NCBI GenBank assembly: GCA_037176705.1
Contig: CM073890.1
Location: 101,298,591-101,362,590, forward strand
Length of the DNA stretch: 64,000 bases
Source: Molossus alvarezi
Lineage: Eukaryota; Chordata; Mammalia; Chiroptera; Molossidae
Direction: 5' to 3'
Shown: positions 1-9,378 of the stretch, piece by piece
Position numbering within the stretch: position 1 is the stretch's first letter
How the letters are laid out: the number at the start of each line of letters is the position of its first letter
Program-made: the position numbers and the translations under genes
Notes under the pieces: generated by a model
Seen by the model: the letters and a program-made list of their open reading frames with translations, nothing else
Told to the model about the DNA's origin: nothing
Databases searched by the model: none

Positions 1-2019
1 TATAACATTAATTAAATATGATAAGAATGCTCCTCAAATAAAACCACTCAAATTATGTGACTAGAAGCAAAAAGAAAGTGCCAAATGTTTCCATTTGCTG
101 TGAAGCAAATACAAGATATAAAGTGTGTATTGTTCCCTACATACTTATAAAATGCTGCCATGTACAACTAATTAGGCATTTCACACCATGCCCTTCCTTT
201 GTGGATTGAATTCGTATACTTGAACACCAAATTGGTCAAGCATTCAAAATGCCTGGAAAAAAACATGTTATTAGGCCCCAATTGCCCACACAAACAAAGC
301 AAGTCGTGAAACCAAACAATCAACAAAACAAATTATATAAAACTTGTTAAATATGGACCTTCTCAATTTTAAATAATAGAAATTTGTTTTTTTGTTCTTG
401 TTTTTTATTTAGGCTGACTTTAAACTTTTCAATATCCTGAGTATAATTCTTTTTTAAGGTTATGCATGCAAAGAGCCAACAGCCATCTTTTAAAGAAGCT
501 AAATGTGTCCCATATGATATCCTTAGACTTCATGCTCTATCATTACATTTATAGAATATTTTGCAATTATCTATTTTCTGTCTCCTCAGTTAAATAGTTA
601 ACTTCATGAAGAATATATATTCATTTTCATATCTCTATTAAAAGTGCAAAACAGTTATTATATGGGGGCATTAACTACCCTAAACTTTCTGGAAAGTGAT
701 TCCCAAAAAAGTAAGCTTACTAAAATATAGTAGACATTCCGGACTGGAAATAGACTATGAGATTCAGAGGAATTTCTTAGTTTTACACATGAGGCCAATT
801 TTATCAGACATTTTTTTTTTTTTTTGTGGTCATACGGCAAGATGAAAATGAAACTCACTCATTCAGCAAATGTGCATTAAGTATTAAACAACATATCATT
901 GAATTGGTGGTACTCATGGGGTATAATCCTAAATTTTACTTTTTCCTTCAGTCTTTTTATACTATCTCAATGTGGATAGTTCTCCCTTTGATTTTACTTG
1001 AAATGCTAGAATGATTCCATGACATTTTTTTTTATCACTATTGAATAATAGAAATTCTAGTAGTTACTCTATAGTGAATGTGCAGTTTAGTTCAGTAATT
1101 AAAATATCCACTTTGTTAATCAACACAGCAATAATCATTCAGTAATAAGATTTCTTTTTTTTTCTCAGCTAAACCCAGCTATAGTGGCTTCCCAGTTGCC
1201 TTGAAGTAGAGCTATGTTTTTTGACTTTCAGTTATCACTCACACATTTTTCTTGCTTTTTCTGCTATTTTAACTTCATCAGAAATAGAGATTGGGGAGAG
1301 AAGAGGTGAGGAAATAAAAAGAGCTAATTCACTGGTACCCTGTACGATGGCTTTGCGTTCTCTTGAGTAGTGAATGTTTGAGGCTTATTCCTTCAAAGAT
1401 ACTTCCATGAGTCCTCAGTGGTTGTGACAGGGACTCTGCTTGTCTTTGAGCCAGCCACACCAGAGTTACACACTGTAGCATCTCTTCCCTGGGGAGCAAA
1501 CCACAACCTCCAGCTGCTGAGGTCCTACTAACCCTGGTGCATTGTCTCTTGGGCTGACCTCCCTGTGGTGCTTGCCTCACTGAACTCCGGGAATCACACA
1601 TCTTTGATCCACTGAGAATGGATAGTTATTTTCAAGTTTTAGTCCTCCTTCCTCATGCCATTGGTCACCAATTCTCTCAACTGTGAGTCAGAATCTCATT
1701 GTCTGTGCTCATCCAACCACATAAAGTGCGTAATAAGCACAAAGATTGACATAGTTGGAACTCCCTCTAACTAAACTTGAAGGAAGAGAAAGAACCCCAG
1801 CCTCATATCACCACTTCTTTTGGTGGAGAATGAGTTAAGACTCAAAAATCATCTCTCAATATCCACCCCTTCACACACTTTACATCATAAACACGAGTAA
1901 GGGAGCCATTTAACAGTTCTCAGCTTAAAGCTCATATGGGCCAGCAAATCTTTTGAGAAAACAAATTTTGTACTTTGATTATTCAGCTTAAAGTTTGAGC
2001 TTAACTTTTTATTATAGCT
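1..2019. other. AT-rich unique DNA, no gene seen
   Basis: No convincing exon, RNA gene or recent transposon was recognised on either strand. Reading frames are short and lack protein-like composition. Short T- and A-runs only. Confidence 0.6.
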
Positions 2020-2180
2020 CTTATATATTAGGCAATTCTGTGAAGATAGAATGATGAAAAACAGGAGTTATCATCCCTGTTCTCATAGTATGTAAAATCT
2101 AGAGAAGGAATTAGACATTATTCAAATGTTAGCAAAGTGTAAAGTTTCAACTATAGTGTGTGTTTGGAAAGGGAGGTAGA
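2020..2180 (+). repeat. Possible L2-like fossil fragment
   Basis: The stretch reading roughly as 'gttatcatccctgttctcatag ... aaaatctagagaaggaatta' has the cadence of the common mammalian L2-type segment (…cagtccctgccctcaaggagc…tctagt…gacag). It is highly diverged and the boundaries are approximate. This is recognition by eye only. Confidence 0.3.
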
Positions 2181-2999
2181 TGTAGCTGTGAGACACAACC
2201 TAAAGACAGTTGGATGATTAAAGAGGTTGGCAGAGGTTTCTCTAAGTAAAGGACCATTAAATTGAGAACTAAAAGTTCATTACAAGTGAACTTCATGAAC
2301 GTTTTTACACTGCCTGGTAGCCTGGATGCTAGACCAGTTATAGTTTTGACCAGTTTCAGTAGAACACATTTCATAAAATGACAGGATACAAATGGAGCCC
2401 ACCCATGAAAACCTGCCTAACGTCAAATGCAGAATGTTCCACTGGTTCTACACTGTTTGTGCTCAAATACTGTCTATGATACTTTACTAAATTCAATGTT
2501 ATTTAAATACTAAAGGAGTTCACATTAAATAACTATTTAAGTGCAAATTAAGTGGGTTCCAACTTTATTATTATGCTTCTATTCTTAAATGCTTGCTCAA
2601 CTAGTAATAAGACAACAGCATTCAGAGACTATCTTCTTTTTTCAGAACACACTATCTATAGTGGCATTTTTGGGAGTTTTTACTACCCAGTCTTACTCCT
2701 TGCATTTCAGAATACATTTTTGGAGAAATTTTGAAGTTGAAGTGCTGAAATGATATACATTTATCTTTTCCCCTCATAGCTCAAAGCTCAAATGGATAAT
2801 TTACCATATTGAGTTATTGGGAGCTAGCAATATAAAAATGCATTAAAAATAAAGAATATAAAACTTTTTCTAATAATTTTCTCTTTGACAAAGTCTAAAT
2901 TATCTTTAAATCCTGAAGGTATATTTGAACAACAAACCTTATCATATGGATATCTTAAATGCAATTGGAAAAATTTCTTCAAATATATTATTATTTTAT
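2181..2999. other. Unique AT-rich DNA
   Basis: Nothing recognisable; no ORF with family-like content and no microsatellite of note. Confidence 0.5.
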
Positions 3000-3140
3000 T
3001 CAGAATAATATTTTGGTTGCTTTTAGATCTTGTGCTGTGCTCTGGTAAGAACTGAGGCTACAGAAATGAATGTGACACGGTCTTGACTATTCTGAAGCTT
3101 TTATTCTAGTTGCAGAGACATGTAGGGGATGATTAGCATT
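3000..3140 (+). repeat. Possible L2-like fossil fragment
   Basis: A segment running from 'gtgctgtgctctggtaagaa' through 'ctgaggctacagaaatgaat' to 'attctagttgcagagacatg' resembles the same ancient L2-type module (size-of-element phrase, then 'tctagt…gagacag'). Diverged and boundaries uncertain. Confidence 0.3.
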
Positions 3141-3949
3141 GAGGGCAGGAAGGACTTGCATTGGGATTAAAGGGTTGACACTCAGGTTTTCCTTAGAAAT
3201 TTATGGTAAGATAAAAATATTACTATTTGAATGCTAAACAAATTTACAAAGAAATAATGGTCCCACAACCTAAGACATAAGCAACAATATATTGAATGTT
3301 GGTATTAGATCTAAGAAGGAAGGGGCTACTCAGAAGATATAGGTTGGCTAATGAAAAAAAGTTATAAGGAAATCACAGAAGCAAATGTAGATAGTTTAAT
3401 CAAAGAGTTATTCATGGGAGTGTGAATTTTAACCAAATTGTTTTTAATTATTCTGGTTCTACTGCTAAGTTTAATTATACATATCATTAAGAGTTAGCAA
3501 GAAGTAAAAGCCAAATGACTTTCAAGAATCCACTCCCATAGTCAAGACCATACCCTTTATGAATATGGAAGCCATTAAACATTATTCTTTTAAGTTTTTT
3601 CATTATTACTTTATGCTGGGTGACCAAGTAAACTTTAATTATAATGTGGTTTTCTTTACAGAACTGCTATAGGACACACACACACACAAAGTGCTGGTTA
3701 GGCTAAAATAAACACTTCCATCTCTTTGAGAATGACATCTTTTCTGTTTTAACAGATGACATTCTGATGGGAACTCTTTTATTGTAAATCTATAACTAGG
3801 GGTACATGGATTCCAAATGTTTTAAAGAAATCAAGTTCAGTTCCCGCATGACTGATGACTGGGGCAAATTTGCAAAATAGAAGAGATTCTAGATGGTAGA
3901 TGTTTAGGCAGAATTTGGAAGAAAGAACCTGAGGATATTTCCTGGATTC
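3141..3949. other. Unique AT-rich DNA with a short (AC)n
   Basis: No gene seen. A short perfect CA-dinucleotide run lies at about 3673-3688. Confidence 0.5.
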
Positions 3950-4060
3950 ATAGTTTATTCTCTGTAGCCTTGGGAGATTTACTTTCTGTACCTCAGTATC
4001 TTTCTCTATAAAATGGAAACTAGTATGTTACTTATCTGATAGAATTGTGAAGAAAGGCAA
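3950..4060 (+). repeat. MIR SINE fragment
   Basis: Contains the MIR core order: 'ccttgggagatttactttct', then 'cctcagtatctttctctata', then 'aaatgg', matching the family pattern (…cttgggcaag…cctcagtttcctcatctgtaaaatgg). Diverged, as expected for an element that predates placental radiation. Confidence 0.5.
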
Positions 4061-4617
4061 CCATTTTAAACAGAATGGGGTGTAAGGTAGGTTATAGTTT
4101 ATAAATCACTGGTAATCCCAGAGCTGCATTTTCTAAGATCTAGCTAAGGCTTCCAGAAGAAATGAGAATGGGTCTCTCTGTGCAACAATCAGGAATTTGG
4201 GGGATTAATAAACTAGTGCTGGAGATATGGTTCCCAGGAATCCATCGTTGCCACTCTGCCCATGGATCACGGACTCTCTGCTTCTGTGTGGTTCTGGAGC
4301 CACGCCCTCTGTGTTGGATCATTCATTGCAAATGGATGGTCCATGTATGTAGTGATGGCATTCTTTCTTTTTATAAATGGGCTACAAATTCAGATTCTGT
4401 AGGTTTACATTTGATTGACAGAACCTCTGTAATACTAATAACCACAGTCACAAAGGAGTTTGGGGAAGAAAATGTAGCTCCTTAGATTTTGTGACACAGG
4501 GAGCAAGACTAAGGTTGACTAGGCCAATTACTATACTAAATGACACCCTTCTATTTTTTAATCTTTGCAATTTATAAAGATGGAGTAAGAAAAACAGGCC
4601 TTCTCACAATGGATGCA
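4061..4617. other. Unique DNA, no gene supported
   Basis: A 107-codon plus-strand frame (4162-4485) exists but has no recognisable domain and no flanking splice or promoter support; treated as chance. Confidence 0.45.
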
Positions 4618-4960
4618 TATAAATTAAATTTTAAAATGTTTTTACTAAATTCATTGGTTAATAAGATCATATAGGTTTCACGGGTACATTTTTATGATAG
4701 ATGATCTGTACATTTCATTGTGTGCCCACCGCCCAAAGTCAAATCATCTTCCATCACAATATATTTGAACCCCTTTACCCTTTGTACCTCCTACCCCCCC
4801 TTTCCTTTGGTAGGTACCATACTGATGTACGTGTCTAAGATTTTTTTGTTTGTTAATTTGTTGCTTTTGGTTCTATACCTCACATATGAGTAAAATCAGC
4901 AGTTCTTAACTTTTTCTATCAGAATTATTTTGCTTAGCATGACATTCTCAAAAACACAGG
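4618..4960 (-). mobile_element. Old 5'-truncated L1, 3' end only
   Basis: Reads on the minus strand as an L1 3' end. On the plus strand it shows 'ttggttaataagatcatata', 'ggtttcacgggtaca', a C-rich tract near 4793-4804 and the 'cacatatgagtaaaatc' to 'ttgcttagcatgacattctc' block that recurs in L1 copies at 11690-12275. It is strongly diverged, so it is an old copy. No intact reading frame. Confidence 0.6.
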
Positions 4961-5099
4961 AACAAACAAAAATCCTGATTTGAGTTACTAGTACAAAGAA
5001 AAAGTGTAAGAGGACCCCAGACAGAAAGGAAAACAAGAGCAGAGTTGGTGAATGGTTATCTTATGGTATATTTATTTATTCCCATGCTAGTTTTGTTTG

Positions 5100-6190
5100 T
5101 ATGGCTAGACAGCATAATTTAAAACATGAAACGATGAAATAAGCTTGGAAGTATGAAGAAACCAAGACATAGGGGGCCTTATAGCCATAGTAGAAACATG
5201 AATTTTATTCTTTAGTCATTAAGAAATTACTGAAATTATTATTATTTTTTTATCTTCACCCAAGGACATTTTTTTCCATATTTTGCTCAGATAGAGTGGG
5301 AGGGAGAGAGCGAGAAAGAAACATCAACGTGAAAGGGACACATCGAGTGGCTGCCACCTGCACGACCCAACCAGGGCCGGGGACAAACTGCAACCGAGGT
5401 ACGAGGTACATGCCCCTAGCTGGAACCAAACTTGGGTCTCTCTGGACCGCAGGCCAACGCTCTAACCGCTGAGCCAAACCAGCCAGGGCTGAAATTATTT
5501 TAAATAGAATGCAACTAATCACATTTGCATTTGTGAGAGAACAGTCTGCAGTTGTATGAAACATAATTTGGGGTAGGAGTGGGAACTCCAGGCAGAGGTG
5601 GGCAAGATGATGAGTTTGCAGAGGTGGGCAAGGCAATGGTCAGAAATATGAGGTGAACGCTGCAAATCACTAAATAAAAAAATGATGAAACTATGAGGAT
5701 ATAACGAAAAGTTGTAGCAATGTTAATAGGGAGAGGGGATTTTATGTATTTAGTGTTATAATTAGGTATCAATATGTACTTAGATGGAGAAGATATTAGA
5801 AGTAGATGATTTACGGTTCAGAAAATTGGGGGATGGTGGAAACGTTCTTAGCTATAGGGCCAAGTTTGGGGAAAATGCAATATGTTCAATCCCACACATT
5901 TATATATTAACTTGCCTGTAAGGTCTTCTATTAGGAAATAGTTCACATACACTTAATTCTATGGACAAGTGGTACCAGAGGGACAGATCTGTTTCAGATA
6001 CAAGTATTTGAGAGTCTTTCAATATAAGGAGTAAAGAATGCTGTAGTGATAGGTAAGCTATTACACATAAAGCTGTAGAAGCAGCAAACCAGGGGACAGC
6101 TGGTTCAGTCTCATTAAAAAGAGACTCCCCAAGGACTGAGAAGATGTGACCAAAGCCGTGGGAGAAAATACAAGAGTACACTTGGAGGAG
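5100..6190 (+). repeat. Old interspersed repeat, family not assigned, split by a Ves SINE
   Basis: Before the SINE the text runs '…gggggccttatagccatag…gaattttattctttagtc'. After it the text runs 'cacatttgcatttgtgagag…gttcaatcccacacattta…gcctgtaaggtcttctatta'. The two halves read as one diverged medium-reiteration repeat that I have seen in other mammals but cannot name with certainty. The SINE at 5241-5489 interrupts it, so the repeat is the older of the two. Confidence 0.35.
5241..5489 (-). mobile_element. Ves SINE, long-tail type
   Basis: Minus-strand copy. The tRNA-derived head is at the high-coordinate end (complement of '…gctgagccaaaccagccagggc'), followed by a CT-rich body and the 'tgtccttgggtgaag' tail motif. 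It is flanked by the direct repeat tgaaattatt (5231-5240 and 5490-5499), the TSD. Transcription would be by RNA polymerase III from A and B boxes in the head; mobilisation is by L1 in trans (family knowledge). Slightly diverged, moderately young. Confidence 0.9.
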
Positions 6191-6227
6191 CAGTCAGATG
6201 ATGACACACTGAGAAGGCGAGCCACAC

Positions 6228-6345
6228 AGAAAATAAATCTGCCCAAACCTTAGTCTTGGACTTCTACCCTCCAGAGCTGTGAACACTTCTGCTGTTTAAG
6301 GCAGCCAGTCTGCAGAGTTTTGTTGCGAGTCTTAGCAAACTAATG
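6228..6345 (+). mobile_element. MLT1-like LTR fragment (ERVL-MaLR), 3' part
   Basis: The order 'cttagtcttggacttctacc', 'ctccagagctgtgaacac', 'ttctgctgtttaaggcagcc', 'agtctgcagagttttgttg' and 'agcaaactaatgc' is the characteristic 3' end of mammalian MLT1/MaLR LTRs. It is an old solo or partial LTR. No retroviral coding sequence is visible next to it. Confidence 0.55.
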
Positions 6346-6527
6346 CGGAGAGGCTAGAAATACACTTTGGCTTCTCCTTTCCTGTAACAGGAAAGTGCCC
6401 CCTCCTGCCTCCCACTGGCTCCTGTTGCAGTTGACTCGAGGCTGAGCCTGCAGCCTGCAGGAGCCCACTTCCCTGGGGCAGAAAGCACAGGATGGCACAC
6501 ATCATAGCAGCCCCACACAGCATGTGT

Positions 6528-6540
6528 CTTCTCCCCATTG
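6528..6540. repeat. HAL1 target-site duplication, left copy
   Basis: CTTCTCCCCATTG, repeated exactly at 8777-8789; both copies are followed by at least five T. Perfect identity argues for a recent insertion. Confidence 0.9.
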
Positions 6541-6579
6541 TTTTTTTTTTGTTTTTTTTGTTTTTTTTTTTCCCAAATC

Positions 6580-6585
6580 TTTATT
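6580..6585 (-). terminator. HAL1 polyadenylation signal AATAAA
   Basis: On the minus strand the 3' end reads CAACAATAAAGATTTGGG followed directly by the A-rich tail at 6571-6541. The hexamer sits about 9-14 nt from the tail, a normal spacing for an L1-type 3' end. Confidence 0.8.
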
Positions 6586-6623
6586 GTTGGATGTAAAATG
6601 TATTACAGATGTTCCACATTTTT

Positions 6624-6665
6624 CCCCCATTGACCCCCTCCTCCCCACTCCCGCCCCCCTCCCAC
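6624..6665 (-). other. G-rich tract in HAL1 3'UTR, G-quadruplex candidate
   Basis: The sense (minus) strand carries five or more runs of at least three G in about 42 nt, ending in GGGGTCAATGGGGG. G-rich 3'UTR tracts able to form quadruplexes are a conserved feature of mammalian L1 3'UTRs; the L1 copies at 11.0 and 50.4 kb have an equivalent tract. Confidence 0.65.
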
Positions 6666-6805
6666 CTTTTCCCACATTATTGTCTGTGTCCATTGGTTAT
6701 GTATATAAGTTCTTTGGTTTATTTCTTCCCACCCTCCCAACCCCTTTCCCTTTGAGGTTTGTCAGTCTAGCAATGAATTTGTGCTTCTTAATCCCTTCAC
6801 CTTTT

Positions 6806-6937
6806 TCACCCATTCCCCCAATCCCCTTCCCAACTGGCAACCACCAAAATGTTCTCTGTATCTATGAGAATGTTTCTGTTCTTCCTGTTCATTTTGTTTG
6901 TAGATTCCATTGTTGATAGATATGCATTCATTGCCAT
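6806..6937 (-). pseudogene. Vestigial ORF2 start in HAL1
   Basis: A 43-codon minus-strand frame opens with ATGGCAATGAATGCATAT. This resembles the first codons of ORF2 in the L1 at 52239 (ATGGCAATAAATAAGTACAT) and has the same preceding context (acaaa-ATG). Similarity ends after about nine codons; the rest has no endonuclease motif (no LNINGLN). The ATG lies in another frame inside the last codons of ORF1 and overlaps its stop. I infer that this marks where ORF2 was deleted. The peptide is not expected to have a function. Confidence 0.5.
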
Positions 6938-7869
6938 TTTGTTTGTTCATACATTTTATCTTTTTCTTCAAAAAGACCCTTCATCATTTCATATAATAAT
7001 GGTTTGGTGGTGATGAACTCCTTTAACTTTTTCTTGTCTGGGAAAGTTTTTGTATGTCCATCGATTCTAAATGACAGCTTTGCAGGATAGAGTAATTTTG
7101 GTTGTAGGTTCTTGGTTTTCATCACTCTAAATATTTCTTGCCACTCCCTTCTGGCCTGCAAAGTTTCTTTTGAGAAATCAGCTGACAGTCTAATGGGTAC
7201 TCCCTTGTAGGTAACTATCTGCCTTTCTCTTGCTGCTTTTAATATTCTCTCTTTGTCTTGAACCTTTTGCATTTTGATGATGATGTGTCTTGGTGTGTGC
7301 CTCTTGGGGTTCATCTTGTTTGGGACTCTCTGTGCTTCCTGGACTTGTATGTCTGTTTCCTTCACCAAGTTAGGAAAGTTTTCTGCCATTATTGTTTCAA
7401 ACAGGTTTTCGATTTCTTGTTCTCTCTCTTCTCCTTCGGGCACCCCCAAGATGCGAATGTTGGCACGCTTGAAGTTATCCCAGAGGCTCCTTACTCTATC
7501 CTCATTTTTTTGGATTCTTTTTTCTTTTTGCTCTTCTGATTGGGGATTTTTTGCTTCCTTATATTCCAAATCGATGGTTTGCTCCTTGGATCTACATACT
7601 CTATTATTGAAGCTGTGTAAATTATTCTTTATTTCAGTTAATGCCTCCTTTAATTCTAACTGTGTATCCATGATTTCTAACTGGTCCTTTTTTATGCTCT
7701 TGATGCCCTCCCTAAGTTCACTGAGGTTCTCACCAAGTTCATTGAGCATCCTTATAAGCAGTATTTTGAACTCAGTATCTGTTAGGTTGCTTATCTCCCT
7801 TTCGCTTAGTTCTTTTATTGGGGTTTTGTTCTGTTCTTTCATTTGGGACCTGTTTCTTTGTATCCTCAT
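6928..7869 (-). CDS. HAL1 ORF1 protein, intact (L1 ORF1p-like RNA-binding protein)
   Basis: 313 codons with no stop or frameshift. L1 ORF1p is a cytoplasmic nucleic-acid-binding chaperone that trimerises and coats element RNA; ORF2p is not encoded here. Visible layout: basic N-terminus (1-25), heptad-rich coiled coil (about 35-128), RRM (about 133-228) with the strand motifs IRILGVP (138-144) and HIIIKM (195-200), and a C-terminal domain (229-313) with QARREW (238-243) and LLYPAKLSF (259-267). Length is close to the 300-codon ORF1 of the L1 at 51291 and somewhat below the 338 residues of human ORF1p. The start is the first ATG after the GC-rich 5'UTR and begins the basic stretch shared with the other copy. 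It is the only open family-typical coding sequence in the window. Confidence 0.9.
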   Translation of the reverse strand: MRIQRNRSQMKEQNKTPIKELSEREISNLTDTEFKILLIRMLNELGENLSELREGIKSIKKDQLEIMDTQLELKEALTEIKNNLHSFNNRVCRSKEQTIDLEYKEAKNPQSEEQKEKRIQKNEDRVRSLWDNFKRANIRILGVPEGEEREQEIENLFETIMAENFPNLVKETDIQVQEAQRVPNKMNPKRHTPRHIIIKMQKVQDKERILKAARERQIVTYKGVPIRLSADFSKETLQARREWQEIFRVMKTKNLQPKLLYPAKLSFRIDGHTKTFPDKKKLKEFITTKPLLYEMMKGLFEEKDKMYEQTKWQ

Positions 7870-8776
7870 TTTGGCTGTGTTTGTTTCTGTGTATTACTTA
7901 ATGAGCAGTATGGGGCTCGCTGAGACCCGGTGCTGCTCGTTTGAAAGAATTTAGGAAAAACCTGAAGCAGGATCCAAGACCGGCCAATCCTATGGCTAAG
8001 CAAGTGACAACAGCTTGAAAGTTGTGTGGGGCGGGGCGGGGCGGGGCCTCAGGGAGTCAGCAGGGCGGGGCTACCAGTGTGAGCCAGGTTGCTGGAGTCC
8101 CAGATATGGCGACTGTCTGCCGCCCCCGGGAAGGGCTCACCAAAGGAACAAAGGCCTCTTACAGCACGTTTGTCCCCGAGGAAGGCCCCTCTCCAGCGCT
8201 CGCTCCAGTGCCAAACCGCTCAGTTCTTCCCTGTATGTCTCTGGCGCCCCTCGAGCTGCCTCCCCTCCGAGCTTAGAGGGAGAGAGTCCGATAAGTCCGT
8301 GCGCGGGCCCTTTAGGGAGCTGCCTGGGGCTCCCGCCGCCTCAGCCTCCCTGAGCCTCAGTTTCCGCTGGTTTTTCTAGCCAGAAGTTATGGGGATTCTC
8401 TTCCTGGCACTGGAACCCTGAGCGGGGCACCTGGTGTGGGACGGGGACCCCTCAGTCCTCAGGAAGGACCTTCCCAGCCGCGGGAGCCTCCTGATTTTTA
8501 TCCACCACGCTTGGGTGTGGGACCAGCCCGTCTCGCCGCTGCGCGCTCCGCCGCCGCTGCGCCGCCGCCGCCCCCCCTCGTGCCGCTGCCCGTCCTACCG
8601 GTCTGGATGTAGCTGCTTTTTTTTTCCCCCTTAGTTCCGTAGTTGTACGACTTCCATTCAGCTTGATTTCAGGCAGTTTTGAATGATGGTTGTTCTCTAG
8701 TTTAGTTGTAACTTTGATGTGGTTGTGGGAGGACGCGATACCGCGTTTACCTACGCCACCATCTTGACCGGAAGTC
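7870..8776 (-). promoter_or_regulatory. HAL1 5'UTR / internal promoter with CpG island
   Basis: A GC- and CpG-rich leader of about 907 bp in an AT-rich neighbourhood. Near the 5' end the minus strand reads AAGATGGTGGC (8765-8755), a YY1-type site placed as at the start of L1 5'UTRs. Overlapping GC boxes (GGGGCGGGG units on the plus strand) lie at 8027-8046 and another at 8062-8070. An extreme CGG/CCG cluster is at about 8536-8596. The sequence resembles laurasiatherian L1 5'UTRs and is unlike the monomeric 5'UTR of the L1 at 50.4 kb. Promoter activity is inferred from family and motifs. Confidence 0.7.
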
Positions 8777-8789
8777 CTTCTCCCCATTG
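8777..8789. repeat. HAL1 target-site duplication, right copy
   Basis: Exact repeat of 6528-6540, directly outside the 5' end of the element. Confidence 0.9.
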
Positions 8790-8802
8790 TTTTTAAATTA
8801 TT

Positions 8803-9057
8803 TTTTTATTCTTACCCGAGGACATTTTTTTTTTTTTTTTTTTTTGCATTTATCTTCAGTTAGTGTGGGAGGGAGAGAGGGAGGAAGAGAGAGAAACATC
8901 GACGTGACAGAGACACATCGAGTGGTTGCCACCCACACGACCCCAACCAGGGCTGGGACAAACCGCAACCAAGGTACGTGCCCCTAGTGGGAACCAAACC
9001 CAGGCCTCTCTGGTCCACAGGGTAATGCTCTAACCGCTGAGCCAAACCAGCCAGGGC
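8803..9057 (-). mobile_element. Ves SINE, long-tail type
   Basis: Minus-strand copy with tail motif, long T22 run at about 8825-8846, GA-rich body and tRNA-like head ending at 9057 ('aaaccagccagggc' on plus). The HAL1 TSD abuts the A-rich end of this SINE, so HAL1 appears to have landed beside a SINE that was already there. Confidence 0.9.
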
Positions 9058-9067
9058 TGCTTCTTCT

Positions 9068-9155
9068 TATTTTAAAGAGAAGACAACAAGGAGCTCAGAC
9101 AGGTCAAATTACTCACCTGAGATCACAGCCAGTTAGGGCTCCAAAGCCCCTTAAC
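9068..9155 (-). repeat. MIR fragment
   Basis: Plus-strand order 'gaagacaacaaggagctcag', 'acaggtcaaattactcacct', 'gagatcacagccagttaggg' matches the complement of MIR (…gaggctcagagaggttaagtaacttgcccaaggtcacacagc…). Diverged and short. Confidence 0.5.
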
Positions 9156-9378
9156 CGCTATATGCCAACTCGTGGTTATTAAACTCTAGGATTGTTAAAG
9201 GACTCATAGCCTTCCTTTACTTTACTACCCCTTTCACCATTTTCAGTGGAAATTTGGGCTCTGACAAGCAATATGGTAATTGCAGAACACTAATGGTAAC
9301 ATAAAGCATCAAGGTTCTGTGTGTGAGTGTGTGTGTGCATGTTGGTATATAAATCCTCCGGAATGTATTCCCAAATAA

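Larger units (their letters stand above)
6541..8776 (-). mobile_element. Complete HAL1 (half-L1) retrotransposon
   Basis: A 2.24-kb minus-strand element with 13-bp perfect TSDs. In order from its 5' end (8776): a GC-rich 5'UTR of about 907 bp, ORF1 of 313 codons (7869-6928), a short 3' region and 3'UTR of about 350 bp, AATAAA, and an A-rich tail (6541-6571). There is no endonuclease, reverse transcriptase or Cys-domain sequence. Known HAL1 elements are L1 derivatives that keep ORF1, lose ORF2 and move using ORF2p supplied in trans. The alternative is a one-off internal deletion of a single L1. The vestigial ORF2 start and a 5'UTR unlike the L1 at 50.4 kb favour an established HAL1 lineage. 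Confidence 0.85.

Noticed and set aside
4162..4485. 107-codon frame as a host gene
   Set aside because: No recognisable domain, no splice or promoter support, and the reverse strand has a comparable frame.
7274..7954. 226-codon plus-strand open frame
   Set aside because: It is the antisense shadow of the HAL1 ORF1; its hydrophobic Ser/Leu-rich composition is the complement of a Lys/Glu-rich coiled coil.
8015..8787. Several open frames of 60-112 codons on both strands
   Set aside because: They arise from the GC-rich HAL1 leader, where stop codons are rare; no start context or motif supports translation. One of them even begins in flanking DNA.
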